A stretch of 64,000 nucleotides of DNA from Halocaridina rubra. Its lineage: Eukaryota; Arthropoda; Malacostraca; Decapoda; Atyidae. The stretch lies in the NCBI GenBank assembly GCA_037179515.1, contig JAXCGZ010011658.1, forward strand, positions 1 through 64,000, written 5' to 3'. Made by a program: the position numbers and the translations under genes. The notes beneath the pieces are model-generated. The model saw only the letters and a program-made list of their open reading frames with translations, was not told where the DNA came from and did no database searches. Of this stretch, positions 23,211 to 51,345 are shown piece by piece (positions within the stretch are counted from its first letter, which is position 1; each line of letters starts with the position of its first letter).

Positions 23211-23531
23211 TTTTATGTTCTCCCTCTCACAGAATATAGAAAGAAGACGAGAAAGAGGAAAAAAAAAAGAGAAAAACTTTTAATTAAGCTTCACACCGAA
23301 TTTTTATATCTCCATATAAGTGATATTTAGTGACTCAGTTTATCTCTTTTCTGGTAACACACATCTTAACTTAAAAACTTGACCATGGTAATTTAAGGAT
23401 AAAAAGAAAAAGAAAAAAAAATGCAACAAAACAAAAGTCAAACCTGAAGGAAAAATTCGAACCTGTGTCTGAGGTGGCACCCACCTGTTTCTGCTATATA
23501 TTCTTCCTAACTGATAAACTCACTTGCTAAC
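23211..23531. other. A-rich segment between CR1 copies
   Basis: Possible 5' UTR of the large CR1 copy next to an unrecognised insert. It contains AATTCGAACCTGTGTCTGAGG, read as a possible B-box-like segment. Too little for a firm call. Confidence 0.35.
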
Positions 23532-24561
<1,030 letters not shown>

Positions 24562-24572
24562 CAAAAGAGGAG

Positions 24573-24750
<178 letters not shown>

Positions 24751-24751
24751 A

Positions 24752-24910
24752 GTGCATTCTCCGAGTTCCCCTGTGTGTAGTAAAAGTCGACTAAGTGGAG
24801 AAGAGCAAGGGGACTGGAAATCTCCTTCTCTGTATTTCCTTCCCTCAAAGAATCAATTTATTTTGCTTCGACTCAACCACCCCCTTATAAGAGGGAATTT
24901 GGCTCTCGCA
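24752..24910 (-). mobile_element. SINE-like repeat, family B
   Basis: Reverse-oriented copy: TCCGAGTTCCCCTGTGTG, CAAGGGGACTGGAAATC, TTCGACTCAACCACCCCCTT and ATAAGAGGG. A long TA tract adjoins the side that corresponds to its tail. Confidence 0.65.
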
Positions 24911-26261
24911 TATTGGGGACTGTATATAAAAATGGGAAGTGACTTTTGCATATGAGACGTGGGAGGAGAAACCCCTACTTCCAAACCAAGTTTAGGACGG
25001 TTCCGATATAGCATAGTTTGAAATATTATATCTCTATTAATCTCATAGTGGCACCGGAAGTGCTTTATGTTCACCTTCACAACCATGGAAGGTTTACTCA
25101 TGATGACTTTGGTCTGCTTATTACTTACACAAGACTTCCATATTTTTGATAGAAAATGAAAATTATGGGAAAAATGGTATCTCATTCGAGCTTGGATCAC
25201 GGATGGAGAGTTCAAGAGGTTAAGAACGTAGACTCACTGTGTGACAGTGTTTGGCAAGTTCCCCAGCAAGTAAGTTTGCTGGTGTATTACAGGTAAAAAT
25301 GAATGAATTTTACCAGAGTAGGGGAAAGAATAATACATGAAATATTTTAGCAGTTGTTGGTGGAGGTAAAATTAAATCATATATCGTTTACTAAACTTGA
25401 GCCAAGTGAAGACCCAGTGAAAAAGTACAAAAAATTTTCAGAACATCAAATTTATGCATTCTAAATGGTATTTATGTGCATCACTTTACATAGTGCAGAA
25501 TTGCAATGAAATTTCAATTAAGTTTGTAAAACACGTGTGTATTGAACTGTGAATAGCCATAATTATCCTTTCTTGCTTAAATGAAAGGGTAAATGAACGC
25601 AACGTTGTACAGCCATATCCGTACATGGCTTTGTTTTGATGGCGTTCTTCTTCTATGTTATTGTTGCTTAAGAATTTAGTTCCGGCAGCAATTTATAATT
25701 TAATTTGTAAAATAAACCAAGAATATCTGTTAAATTGTGACTATATTCAGGCAAGCAACTTTGACTTCAGTTTATATATGCTTTCACACCTTCAAATTAG
25801 GAAAGAATCTCATGAAATTTTTATGCGAGTTAAGGTCACTTCAATCCATTTAAAAAAACAAGCTGATAATTGAAATTGGCCATTTATTTATTTATTTTTT
25901 ATTTTTTCAATGTTTTATATTTTCATTTCCGTATATGTTTCCATTCCCATTCCAACTTCTAAAAAATAATCTACAGAAATTTCTTAGGTTATGATAGGTG
26001 TGGTTAGATTAATTGTGGCTAGTTCACTCCCAGTGAAGAAACTACTTGATAATTGAAATTATTGTTTCTTTATTTTTTAGACTATATAATGTTTTGTATT
26101 GTAATCTCACGTGTGGAGAATGTGAAAGTAAAGTGTTACCCTAAGTTATTTCAAATAAACCTTTATGACCCCAGGGTGGATGCCGGACCCTAAATCAACC
26201 ACAATACAGTAGAATACAATGACTTCACATGGCATCAGTTACAGCATGATCTAATACTCAG
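24911..26261. other. Intergenic stretch, nothing recognised
   Basis: No gene, RNA or transposon I can defend. It lies upstream of EOGT, and a 5' UTR exon of that gene may be here, but none is provable from the sequence. Confidence 0.45.
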
Positions 26262-26445
26262 GTGCCATTATGATTCTTGGGCATGATGGTTTGAGCATTC
26301 GATTTGAGATGTGACAAACCCGTGTTCGAACCCCCCATGGGGCATTGGGGAAGACTTCCAGCCTTAATTCCTCAGCTCCAACCTGCCTGTGTACTATTCC
26401 ATCTGAATGGGGATTAATACTGACACACAAAATGACAAATAAAAA
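26262..26445 (+). mobile_element. tRNA-derived SINE, family A (best head)
   Basis: Forward copy with the clearest tRNA-like head: GATGGTTTGAGCATTC region as a degenerate A box and GTGTTCGAACCC as a B box. The body reads CTTCCAGCCTTAATTCC, CAGCTCCAACCTGCC and GAATGGGGATTAATACTGAC. The internal pol III promoter boxes are as expected for a SINE. Confidence 0.75.
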
Positions 26446-27192
26446 TTAATGCCCAGGTACTATCATAATTCCAAATTGTTATTATATTACCATTCATTGT
26501 ATTTAACAAAATAAATGTTAAAGTTTCTTACTTATGATAAAACAAAATGGAACTAAGACAAAGCTAAGGCTTGTTCATCGTCTGTTAAAACTGTTTTGAA
26601 TGGAATATGACCCAGAGGTATACAGTCGTACAATGCCTAAAGAAGTATACAAACACCTTCTATTAAATGTTTCTCATGGGCATAATTAAGGATAGAAAGT
26701 TTTCAATGTCACACATACAATTAGATTTTCCTTTCAAGAGGTTTTTCTAAACTTTATTTTCTTTGTGGAAGTGTTTTATATATCAGTAAACACGTTAGCT
26801 GAAGATAGACTGTGAAAGCTACTAGTGCATTATATACATTAACCTTGACTTTATATAGCAAGTATGGTTATCAAACCACAATAAGAGGAAAGAGTGCTGG
26901 ATTGAAAAACATAACATGAATCCACCTTGTGTAAAAACTATCTGTAAATCTGCATGGTATGAGGACATGACTTAGTAGTCATTGTATAATATCAATATAG
27001 TCCCTGTCAGTGTAATGATACTTTCAGTCGTGCTTGTATTATGTACGTCGTAGATATCTCGTATTCTGAGTGAGTGATCTTTTATTGCTGCTATCACAAA
27101 TGAATAATGACCCAATAATTCTATATTTGCTTCATCGGCAAATTACCAAAGAAAAATTTCAATAATTAATAGCTTATTATTTGCAGAGAGTG

Positions 27193-41943
<14,751 letters not shown>

Positions 41944-42540
41944 TTTTTTATTCAGTTTTGTATTAATTGTGATAATTACTGGTTGTGATGTGTTCACTTA
42001 GATTTGCTTTAAGTTTGTAGCTCGATATACTATGGTTCTTGATATAAAAACTGATACAAATTAGATTCTTCCATAGCAAATCTTTGTCTTCCATATATCA
42101 AATTGAGGTAAATTGGAAGGAGAAGGCTATACCCTCTTTAATGTTGTGCACAGTGTAATAATGTCAGTGGTGTTTGGGAGTTGATATCTGCGTATATTCA
42201 GTAGCACTTGTTATCGTTAAATGCTCCATTTTTTTGAAGTCCACGCTTTAACTGATTATTTTTTCAAAAAGTCTATGTTTGTTTTTACAAATTTTGACAT
42301 TTAGAATATGGGAACATTACCTCAGGAATGAACTGCAGTTATAAAACTGGTATCTTATACAGGTGCATAAGAATGTATTTATACAGTAGTTGACAATTTC
42401 TATACAAAGAATAGCATTATTTTGCTTAATAATTAGTACAGTATTATTCTCACTTGCTTTCAGACAGCTTCCAAACTTACTTGTTTGAAAACTACCTGAC
42501 TGGCCTTTCATACTATTATTAAAGATCAATCTTGTGAAGA
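41944..42540 (+). other. EOGT 3' flank, probable 3' UTR
   Basis: Follows the stop codon. AT-rich with ATTAAA at about 42520 as a weak polyadenylation signal candidate. No other feature. Confidence 0.4.
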
Positions 42541-42734
42541 TACAGTCCCAGCATAATGCCTACTGAGCTCACTGCCCTAACATGGGTACCCTCTTCCTAT
42601 CTGTAAGGTGAGGCAGATGATCCTTTCCCGCTTATACTCTTGATAGCCCGGGTGTGGGAATCGTGGCTCCCCTGTATCCCCTAGGAGCTAAAAGGAGTGA
42701 CTGAGGTATATTAGCTTCTTGTGATTATGTGCTA

Positions 42735-42905
42735 AGGATATTTGACTCGGCCTCCCCTTTATAAGGAGGATTTTAGCCATTGTATATGTATGTATGTATG
42801 TCCCCTCTCCTAATCTGTAGAGTCTGTATGAGCCACCTTAGGAACTTGAACTCATGATGTCCTGTTTGGGACTAGGCAAACTACCAACTGAGCTACTAGA
42901 GATCA
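42735..42905 (-). mobile_element. tRNA-like head joined to a family B fragment
   Basis: On the minus strand 42905-42815 reads GTAGCTCAGTTGGTAG, an A box, and GAGTTCAAGTTCC, a B box. A (CATA)n stretch follows, then the family B start (TATAAAGGGGAGGCCGAGTC). This suggests that family B is a tRNA-derived SINE with an internal microsatellite. Confidence 0.5.
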
Positions 42906-44050
42906 GTATAGGACAGGAATAACATTCTATCAGAAATGTCATTTACTATGATCAAAATTTGAACATATACTGAATTAGATATGGCAGGAGTGATTCTTAA
43001 ACCAACTCACATTTCATCATGAGGTTAAGAATGCCACATTTTGAATCTGTAATTTTAAAAATGTAAGAGATTTTTTGTATTATTTTTACTTCACAATTTT
43101 CCTTTTGTCTGACTTTGATACTTGGTAATTGTACATAGTACCCATTCAAAGAAATTCATCTTAATATGACATTCTTGGAACAACTGTGAGATCATATATG
43201 CACCCATATAAGTTAAGTCAATATGGAATTTACAATTCAGTGAAGTAACTATTTTTTGATATACAGTATATACTTTACATCAGATTCATATATTTACGAG
43301 AATAATGAAATTTAGGAGAACTGAGATGATTTACATATATGTCGCCGTATTTATGTATTACTCTCATTGTATGTGCAAAAGTGTAAATTATATATAAAAT
43401 TTCTATTTTAATACCTATTAGCATTTGCAGTTTTCAAATCCGGTTAAAGCTTCTTAGTGTGGTTTAGAGAACTAGAATCAGGAAGTGTAATTCACTTTGG
43501 TATATATTAGCAAGAAATGGTTACTATTTTTAGTTCCTTACTACTTATTTAATCACAATATTAACTTCAGAATCTTTCCATACTGTAATTACGTTTCCTG
43601 TGATATTTATGTAAACTACTATAATTATGTCATATACTCCACCCTTCCATAGCTGTTAAGTATCTGTCATTATTAATTTTTTTTTATATACAGTACTTAC
43701 AAACATTTCTTACTTCGTAATCAATGTAAAAGAAGTATCAGTATCATACAGTATAATAGAAACGGTCTCATTAATAACTCAGGGTGAATATTTACTGACA
43801 AGTAATGACTACCTAGTAAAGAGTGATCAGCATTTTAAGCGTTACAGACAAGGTTTATTGATTTATTTTCCTTAAAGACTGGTTGGCTAGAGTGAGGAAC
43901 TGGTTGGAGATGAAAATTGGTCAAGAAAGATCAAGAATTCTTAGTTCAAGTATGTGGCTTGAAGCAGTATGATAGATATTGTTTAAAATTTTATACTTTT
44001 GCATGTGGCATTTTTGGGTTTGGAAGAGGCATATAGCAGGTATAGGAAGA
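42906..44050. other. Intergenic stretch, nothing recognised
   Basis: No exon or clear transposon found. Confidence 0.4.
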
Positions 44051-44520
44051 CACTGTGGCATATCCCCTAGTTTTATAGGATGAAAGGAATCCTGTTGATG
44101 GGAATAAAAAGCTTGTATAAAGGTAATGAGTTTTAATAGATCAAGATTAAAGTGAGTGATGCGAGTATCGGTCGCATGGAGACATGGTTATGTAGTGTCA
44201 CTGTGGCTATATATTCTGTGTGGATGACATTGTCAGAGTGTTGAAACAAAGAGTTAAAATGATGAAGGAAGAAGGGATAAGATATGAACAAGTTCCTATT
44301 CACTGATGGTAATGTATTGGTGACTGCAACAATTATTGAATCATAGAGTAGAACAAGATTTGATTATGCGAGGGTATAGTTGTTCTCACAATATTCTTTG
44401 GTAATATAAATTGGACTGTATACTGGTGAAAAAAAGGAGATTTATGCGCTTGATATAAAGTGCCTTAGAAGAGTTGTATATCTAGATGCTTTCCCTGAGT
44501 GAGAGATGAGAGAATTTTAG
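44051..44520 (+). pseudogene. Very old LINE reverse transcriptase relic
   Basis: Broken frames read GIKSLYKGNE, then about 150 bp on KQRVKMMKEEGIRYEQ and FTDGNVLVTAT, echoing the GIKSLYEGS and LLFADDTVLVAD region of some LINEs. Many stops. A weak call. Confidence 0.35.
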
Positions 44521-44668
44521 AGAACAGTTTGTTCATATGTTTAACTAAATATCAATATATGAAACACAGCACTGTTTATATATTTGAAGTGCATGACTAA
44601 ATATCATAATCTTTTCATTAATTATGTGGACAGACTGAAGATTTTTGGTCTTTAATTTTTATTCCTGT

Positions 44669-44863
44669 GTGTAGTCACCATGGCTCAGGCGGTAGCGTCC
44701 AAGACTTTGAGGCATCAGGTCGAGGGTTCGCGCCCCATCACGGTCTGAAGTTAGCAAGGGCATGCACTCAGGGTAACTATTACATCTGCCAAAACAAGTT
44801 CTTTGCAAGAAGGGAACCGTCCTAACCCTTGGTAGAAAAGGGAGTCTGTGACGTAAAACACGC
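44669..44863 (+). mobile_element. tRNA-derived SINE with target duplication
   Basis: Head ATGGCTCAGGCGGTAGCG (A box) and GAGGGTTCGCGCCCC (B box), then a ~120-bp body ending GTGACGTAAAACACGC. Exact 16-bp duplications TAATTTTTATTCCTGT at 44653-44668 and 44864-44879. A third SINE family, distinct from A and B. Confidence 0.85.
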
Positions 44864-44884
44864 TAATTTTTATTCCTGTATAAT

Positions 44885-46590
44885 TTGCATTCCCTTATCC
44901 TTTCTTTACGCAAAGTTTTTAAGGTTGTTCGCTCGCTAAAGACGAACAAGGCTTCTGGTCCCGATGTTATCCCTGCAAGGTTCCTTAAGGAGTTTGCAGA
45001 TGAACTGGCTCCTGTGCTTTGCAGTTTTTTTTGCGTCATTCTCTCAACCAGTATCTATCCTTCATCTTGGAAGCATGCTCTAGTGCAACCTGTTCCTTTA
45101 AAGTACCACCCTATTGCCCTACCCTCTGCAATCGCTAGAGTCTTCAAAACTTTGCTCAATCCTCACTTCTTGAAACATCTTGAATCTAACTTGCTTATCT
45201 CCGATCATCAGTACGGCTTCCGTAAGGCATGATCAGCTGCTGACCTCCTGTCTTACTCATGTATGGTCATCTTCTCTAAGGAACTTTGGGGAATCCTTTG
45301 TCATCACCCTTTATATCTCGAAGGCTTTTGACAGAGTCTGATACAAGGCTCTGTTGGCCAAAGTCTCTGCTTATGGCTTTACCCCTTCTCTCTGTTTTCT
45401 GATTTCCAATATTCATTCTGACCATTTTATGTCTGTGGTTGTTGACAGTGCAACTTTCTAGCTCATTCCCTGTTACCAGTGGTGTTCCACAAGGTTCTTT
45501 CACCCGCACTGTTCCTTCTCTTCATCAGTGATCTTCTTCAGTCTCCATCTTGCTCTCTTCTTCACGCCTTTGCCAACAATTCTGCCCTTCATTTTTCTTC
45601 ACAATCTTCTTATGCTACTCGTGATCAGTCTCGTCTCGTATCACTCTTTCTTTTCCTTTCAACTCCGATTTGCAGAAGGTACCTAAGTGGGGCATCCAAC
45701 TTTTAGTTAAATTAAATGCCTCCAAGACACAGTTTCTGGCTATCTCTTTATTTTCTTCTCCTCCTGATAGCCCAATTGTCTTCGAAACTAACGAAATTTT
45801 CCCTCTTAATTCTATTAACGTATTAGAATCCAGATAGCCTCTAACTTGCTTTGGAGGAATTACATAGTCCAAGATTCTAAAGCTCCATCCAGAAAATCGG
45901 GGGTTCTATTTTCGTTTTTGTCATTGCTTTTTCTCTATATAGTTACTTAAAATCTACAAAGATCTTATCTGTCCCTACTTAGGATGCTGCTCGCACATCT
46001 GGGGTGCTTCTTCATATATTTTTTTCCTTGATAGAAATAAATCTAAGGCAGTCAGACTTATTGACTATACTCTTACTTATGATCTGGATTCTCTTTCTTT
46101 TTGCCATAAGGTGTCATCCCTTTCTCTTTTCTGTTGCTACTCCTTCCTTCACTTCTGTGATTAGTTGGCGAGTTGCATCCCTCCCCCACTGCCAAGGCTG
46201 CGAAACACTCGCCAAGCGGCCTCTTGTCACAGGTACTATGTGGAGATATGTAGCTCGCGGATTGGTCGGTGCAGCGACTGCTTCGTCCCATCTACCTCCA
46301 GACTCTGGAACTCTCTTCCTTCTCCTGTCTTTCCTAATTCTTATAACCTGTCTTCCTTCAAAAAATGGATCTATCGTCATCTCAGGGCCTAATCCTGTCA
46401 TATCTTTAGGGCCTCAGTACTTCAACACTTCTTTCAGCATGTCCTTTTTCTGTTATGTATCATTACCTCCTCTCTGCCTTGTCTTTAACCTTTTACTTTT
46501 TCTTCGTCTTAATATTTTCTTCGTGCTTGGGCCTCTATTGACGAGGACAAGTTTCTTGCCTGTCCCGGTGTCACACTCATAAAAAAAAAT
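44885..46590 (+). pseudogene. Degenerate family J LINE copy
   Basis: 5'-truncated. Scattered frames read KTNKASGPDVIPARFLKEFA, YPSSWKHALVQPVPLK, SDHQYGFRKA, then degraded motif A, PALFLLFISDLLQSP and HAFANNSALHFSS in place of FADDxxLH. The C-terminus (SRLWNSLPSPVFPNSYNLS) and the 3' end CCCGGTGTCACACTC plus A8 are clear. Many stops and frameshifts; more decayed than the copy inserted in CR1. Confidence 0.8.
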
Positions 46591-46904
46591 TGATTTTGTG
46601 AAGCAGTTATCGTTCCTAACCTTAAGGAAATTGAAGTTAGTATAGGTATGCTCCTCAAAGCTCAAATTTATCTGTGTATTTTCAGGTATTTCATATTTCA
46701 ATGTTTAATTTGAACATTCCTGAAATTTTTTCCTATTAAGCAGCAGTGCTTTATCACCAGAAATTATATTACCCCTAATGGTCTGAACAAGGTTCACATT
46801 GTTTCTAATTACAGTGTTGCCTCCCTTATCGCAGTAGTTCGGTTCCGGGACCCGGCGCGAACCAGGAAAATCGCGAAGTAGGATCAGCCTTTAAAAAAAA
46901 AAAA

Positions 46905-47260
46905 AAAGAATTAAAGATGATTATGACACCAGGACAGGCCAAAAAGTATAAAATAAAACGGCCTTTATCAGACTGTAAAGAGAAACAGAGATGGAGTGTG
47001 ATGACCTGTCAGATGTGAAGGGATTATAAAAGATGTGTAATGAATATCCAGCTCTCTGCTGGGTTTACTATACCTCTGCATTACCTTCATGATGTCTATT
47101 CTAAAACTTCTCCTTAGATCTTATTATTATTATTATTATTATTATTATTGGCACCAAAAATTTTCCTTTGATGATGATTGGGGAGATTATTATTATTATT
47201 ATTATTGTTATTATTATTATTATCATCATCATCATCATTATTACTACGGATTCGTAATTA
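46905..47260. repeat. Foldback left arm
   Basis: Inverse of 49262-49600. It contains GACACCAGGACAGGCC (the complement of a family J LINE 3' end), AATGAATATCCAGCTCTCTG and (TTA)n. Confidence 0.8.
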
Positions 47261-47320
47261 AACCATTATTTTTACTATAAATAATGTAGTTTTGGTTGAA
47301 TGAACAAGAGTTACTTAAAG

Positions 47321-47438
<118 letters not shown>

Positions 47439-47504
47439 ATTCTATTCTACCCAACCCCCCACACTCTCTTTGTCCCAGCCAACTAGGGAGGGGCACTTTA
47501 CACA

Positions 47505-49201
47505 TTATTTTATTATTTTATTAATTTATTGCGCCAAGGCGTCAGACATTACATGAGTTCATACAAATAATGCTTCAAATGGATACAAAACCAAGAATTG
47601 AACATAGTTTACAGGGAGGTGTACACATTGATAAAACATTGCTGCATACTAACACACAACTCACAGTATGGCAGCACAGAGTACATTATATGCAAAAGTA
47701 AAGCTCAGAGAAACGCAGAATGCACAAACAGAATTATACAGCAACATACAGAAAATATATGTATAATTCAATATAATTAATGGCCACCAAAGTGAGGATA
47801 ACGAGCAAGAATAACATCAAGGTTGTCATCATTAAGTAAAAATGAGCAGATCTGTATTAAGTTCTGACCTCGTGGTAAAACATCTCTCACTATGGGGCAC
47901 TGAAGACAATAGTGGTCAAGAGTGTTAGCATTAGGACGGTCGCATAATTTGCAGGAGGTGTACTGTGGCATATCTAGAGTCTGGGAGACCTGCCATAAAG
48001 GCCGATACCCCATTCTGAGCCGAGCACTAACTACATTGTTTTTCCGCACCATTAACCCGCGTCTGCGATACTTGTAGCAACTGTGAAGAAAGTGATCATG
48101 GTGCTGTATGGACACACTGTTGGCCCTCTCCGTGTCCCTGCGCTGGACCGTCATGGCAAACCCAGCTGAGTAGATGATGTTACGTAGGCATCGGAGGGAG
48201 GGCTCAGCGTCCACAGCATGCCCATCCAGCATACAGGCCGCCTTGGCAAGACGATCCGCTGTGTCGTTGCCAGTCAGCCCAATGTGGGATGGAGTCCATA
48301 CAAACGACACAACAAGAGAAGAATCCCGAGCGGCCGCGAGGCGACATAGTATATCTCCCACAGCACGGCCACAGATAGGTCTTGGCGAGGATAGGGCTTG
48401 TAGGGCCGATTGGCAGTCACAAATTATTACCCTATTCACTTGTCGTCGAACAAGGAGAGTCACGGCATCCAAGATGGCATTCAGTTCACAGTAGGTGGAG
48501 CTTGACGAGGTGGGTAGTCTACGGCCAATCCATGAATCAGCCGGCACAGGCGGCTCCATGGTGGGGGAAAACACAGCACATGCCGCCCTCTCATCTTGCA
48601 CAGAACCATCAACATAGACGTGGTGGGCTGCAGGAACAGACGTGGACACATCAGCGATAGTCTCCAGAGCTAACTGTCTCTGCAAGGGGGGATAGACATC
48701 CTTCGAGGTCGGTGTATATGTGACAGCGGGGAGGGGGACACGCCAGGGTGGTAAATCTGGGACAGCCGCCTGCACTGGCAGGTCGATGTCAAGGCCACGG
48801 AGAATGTCACTCACCACCCTGATAAGGTTATGACCTCCTGCTCGAAGTGGGAGCCTGGGTGCGTCTGAATCCAGGGACGTCCTCATGACAGCAGAGAAGT
48901 ACGGAGCAAGAAAGGGGTAGTGAAGACACTTAACAGTAAAATAGGACACATTGGCATAAATCCTCTCCACAAGAGGGGGCAAGTTGAGCTCCAACTGCAT
49001 ACTCACAATACGGGTAGAGAGAGAACATCCCAAGATAAATCTCATGACTCGATTCTGGAACTTTTCAAGTGGCTCGAGAGCTGGTCTAGGAAGTTGACAC
49101 AAGGCAGGAGACAGATAGTCAACCACTGACCGAAGTAGTAGGATGTAGAGGGTCCTCGCCACTGGGATGGAGACTCCTGCAGCATTGTTGGCAAGCCACT
49201 T
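47505..49201 (-). mobile_element. 5'-truncated LINE with RNase H domain
   Basis: Flanked by exact 12-bp duplications GCACTTTACACA (47493-47504 and 49202-49213). The 3' end, on the left, has an AT-rich tail made of TAAAATAA-type units. It encodes the C-terminal part of ORF2. Inserted in the loop of the foldback. Confidence 0.88.
47777..49201 (-). pseudogene. LINE ORF2 C-terminal part with RNase H
   Basis: An open frame of about 475 codons, entering at the truncation point (LANNAAGVSIPVARTLYILL) and ending in GGH and a stop. The first part is the RT thumb region (FQNRVMRFILGCSL). The RNase H domain follows, with VYVDGSV (first Asp), YCELNAILDAV (Glu), DCQSALQAL (second Asp) and WTPSHIGLTGNDTADRLAK (His, Asp). 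A terminal Cys/His cluster (CKLCDRPNANTLDHYCLQC) is present. RNase H of I-like LINEs removes RNA from the cDNA hybrid. The RT core is absent; no stop is visible in the remaining frame, so the insertion is recent. Confidence 0.85.
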
Positions 49202-49261
49202 GCACTTTACACAGTTATTAAAAGTTAATAAACCAACAGATGTACAAACAATGATGAGCCC

Positions 49262-49345
49262 TTAATAATAATAATAATGATGATGATGATAATAATCTCC
49301 ACAATCATCATCAACGGAAAATTATTGTTGCCAATGATGATAATG

Positions 49346-49388
<43 letters not shown>

Positions 49389-49600
49389 GATCTAAGCAGA
49401 ATTATTGGAATAGACATCATGAAAGTAATGCAGAGGTATATTAAAACCCAGCAGAGAGCTGGATATTCATTACACATCTTTTATAATCCCTTCACATCTG
49501 ACAGGTCATTACACTCTCCATCTATTTCTCTTTACAACCTGATAAAGTCTGCTTAATTTTATCATTTTTTGGCCCATCCTGGTGTCATGATGATCTAAAA
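49262..49600. repeat. Foldback right arm
   Basis: Inverse of the left arm, with (AAT)n, CAGCAGAGAGCTGGATATTC and CATCCTGGTGTCATGATG. It extends into the Tigger right end. Confidence 0.8.
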
Positions 49601-49602
49601 AA

Positions 49603-49650
<48 letters not shown>

Positions 49651-49769
49651 TTGCCAAAAAAAAAACGCGATACAGTGAGAACGCGAACCAAGAAACGCGA
49701 ATAACCGGGGTAACACTGTACTCCTAAATATTAAATACTGTACGTTCATGTACAGTTCTATGGAAAGTG

Positions 49770-49885
49770 ACACACCAGTGTCTGACCCTGCTGCTGGGGG
49801 TTACGAAGGCCATCCACCCTTAATCCACCAACTCCAACCTGTGTCCTCCCCATTTACAGGAGGATTAATAGTAACACAAAACGAC
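49770..49885 (+). mobile_element. SINE family A, partial
   Basis: GGGGGTTACGAAGG, CATCCACCCTTAATCCACC, CCAACTCCAACCTGTG and GGAGGATTAATAGTAACAC. The head is weak. Confidence 0.6.
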
Positions 49886-50617
49886 AAAGCAAGTTTATAG
49901 AAGATATAAATATGGCAAAATGTTTGTAAATTTATACTATGTTAGTTTTTCCAGCATCTTCTGTTTGTTTGATTAAAATACTTTAATATTTCTCTATTAC
50001 AGATTATTGCATAAGGTTATTTGAAAATCTAATGGTAGACCACACGATGTTTCCTATAATCCCATTTCTCTTACTGAAAAGAGAGACTTATCCTTACATA
50101 CTTAGTGTGTGGTGTATATATTATAGGTAGTTTTCTAATTAATTACTTTTGTTCTCAAATGTTTGGTGATATAATGATATTAATAAATCTGGTATTAATT
50201 GATTTTGGGGAGAGAAAAAACTACAGCATTGTATTTTTTTTATTTCTTCTTGGTCACTGCTGCTGTTCATAGAACATGTGCATCTGTGAAACGGTATAAG
50301 TATACTAGACTGCTTTAGTGAATTAGGAATACATCAACATTTATGTTCCTTTTCTCATTAATCATGACTACAATTATTGGAGCTTTCAGATCGTTCTGAT
50401 ATTTTTCTTTTTTTCCCCGAACAGAAATCTTGTAGTTTTATGGTAAATGATCATCAGTGGATTATTTACATAAGTATTGCATTTCTTTCGTCACTAACTT
50501 TATGTTTTTTTCTGACATAAAACGATTTAAAGCTTCAATAGGGCTATTCGCATATATCTGGTGTAGGATGCAACTAAAAAGGAAAAGGAAGTGAGGTGTT
50601 TACAGATCCTTTCTAAC

Positions 50618-50667
<50 letters not shown>

Positions 50668-51345
50668 CAAAGCATTAACTAGAGAAGTGAGTTTGGCCTT
50701 TATATGATGATGACATTGAAACTTATTGCTGCTACCTTGCTAACTTCTATCAAATATAGTTTCCTTGATAAAAAATTAAGTGTAATAATGGCATTATTAC
50801 TTTAATAATGTATTTTTCTTTGCTCCTATTTTTCAATTGATATTCCTCGTGATGTCCTATTCAATATATGTACTAGGCTGTATATGTTAGTACAGTATTC
50901 CTATATATTAGAAGTGGTGGCCAAATCTTTCTTAAAATAATATTGTCATGTTATAATGTCTATGTAATAACTTAAAGCCTTCCATGTTGTCCGTGTAATG
51001 TAGTGATACAAATGATGTTCCTTCGCCTATATCAGGGTCATAATATAACTGCCAGTAATAATGTTATTGGAAAGAGCAACATCGACAGTAATGTAAGTGT
51101 TCTTAAAAAAGCTTTCAGCTGAATACACTACAGTTCATGGATATACTGTAGTTTAATTATCAAGAGCTCCCATTTGATATAAAGTTTTAAGGACACTTAT
51201 ATTATGGTAGAGTATTTGCTTTCCATACATGTGTTTCGTGTTATGGTGAAATTTCGTAATAACAATATGCTTTTCATTCTTGAAATACTCATTTATGGTA
51301 GCTCATACGATGATTCTTATGCCGTTTCACTTATTGAAAATGAAG
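49886..51345. other. Intergenic stretch
   Basis: AT-rich, no recognisable gene. It contains a run of 42 T (50622-50663), which may be the poly-A tail of an antisense retroelement that I cannot identify. Confidence 0.45.

Larger units (their letters stand above)
18308..23280 (-). mobile_element. Nearly complete CR1-like LINE, interrupted near its 3' end
   Basis: On the minus strand the order is ORF1 (23210-22131), endonuclease, reverse transcriptase, C-terminal domain, 3' UTR and a terminal repeat of GTGATTACCTAATT type. A plus-strand LINE fragment is inserted at about 18527-19486. The 5' end is not sharply defined; 23211-23530 is A-rich and may hold the 5' UTR. The ADD-type RT, AP-type endonuclease and short terminal tail repeats fit the CR1/L2 group. 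Confidence 0.88.

Noticed and set aside
22447..23283. Ser/Phe-rich plus-strand ORFs
   Set aside because: Antisense shadows of the CR1 ORF1 coiled coil.
26281..26330. Possible functional tRNA gene from the B box GGTTCGAACCC
   Set aside because: No cloverleaf can be completed; it is the head of a SINE.
27181..27192. Start of EOGT at the TTG codon 27181
   Set aside because: TTGCAG is a splice acceptor; the first ATG inside the exon is at 27193.
42317..42529. 70-codon minus-strand ORF downstream of EOGT
   Set aside because: Low-complexity composition, no domain, lies in the probable EOGT 3' UTR.
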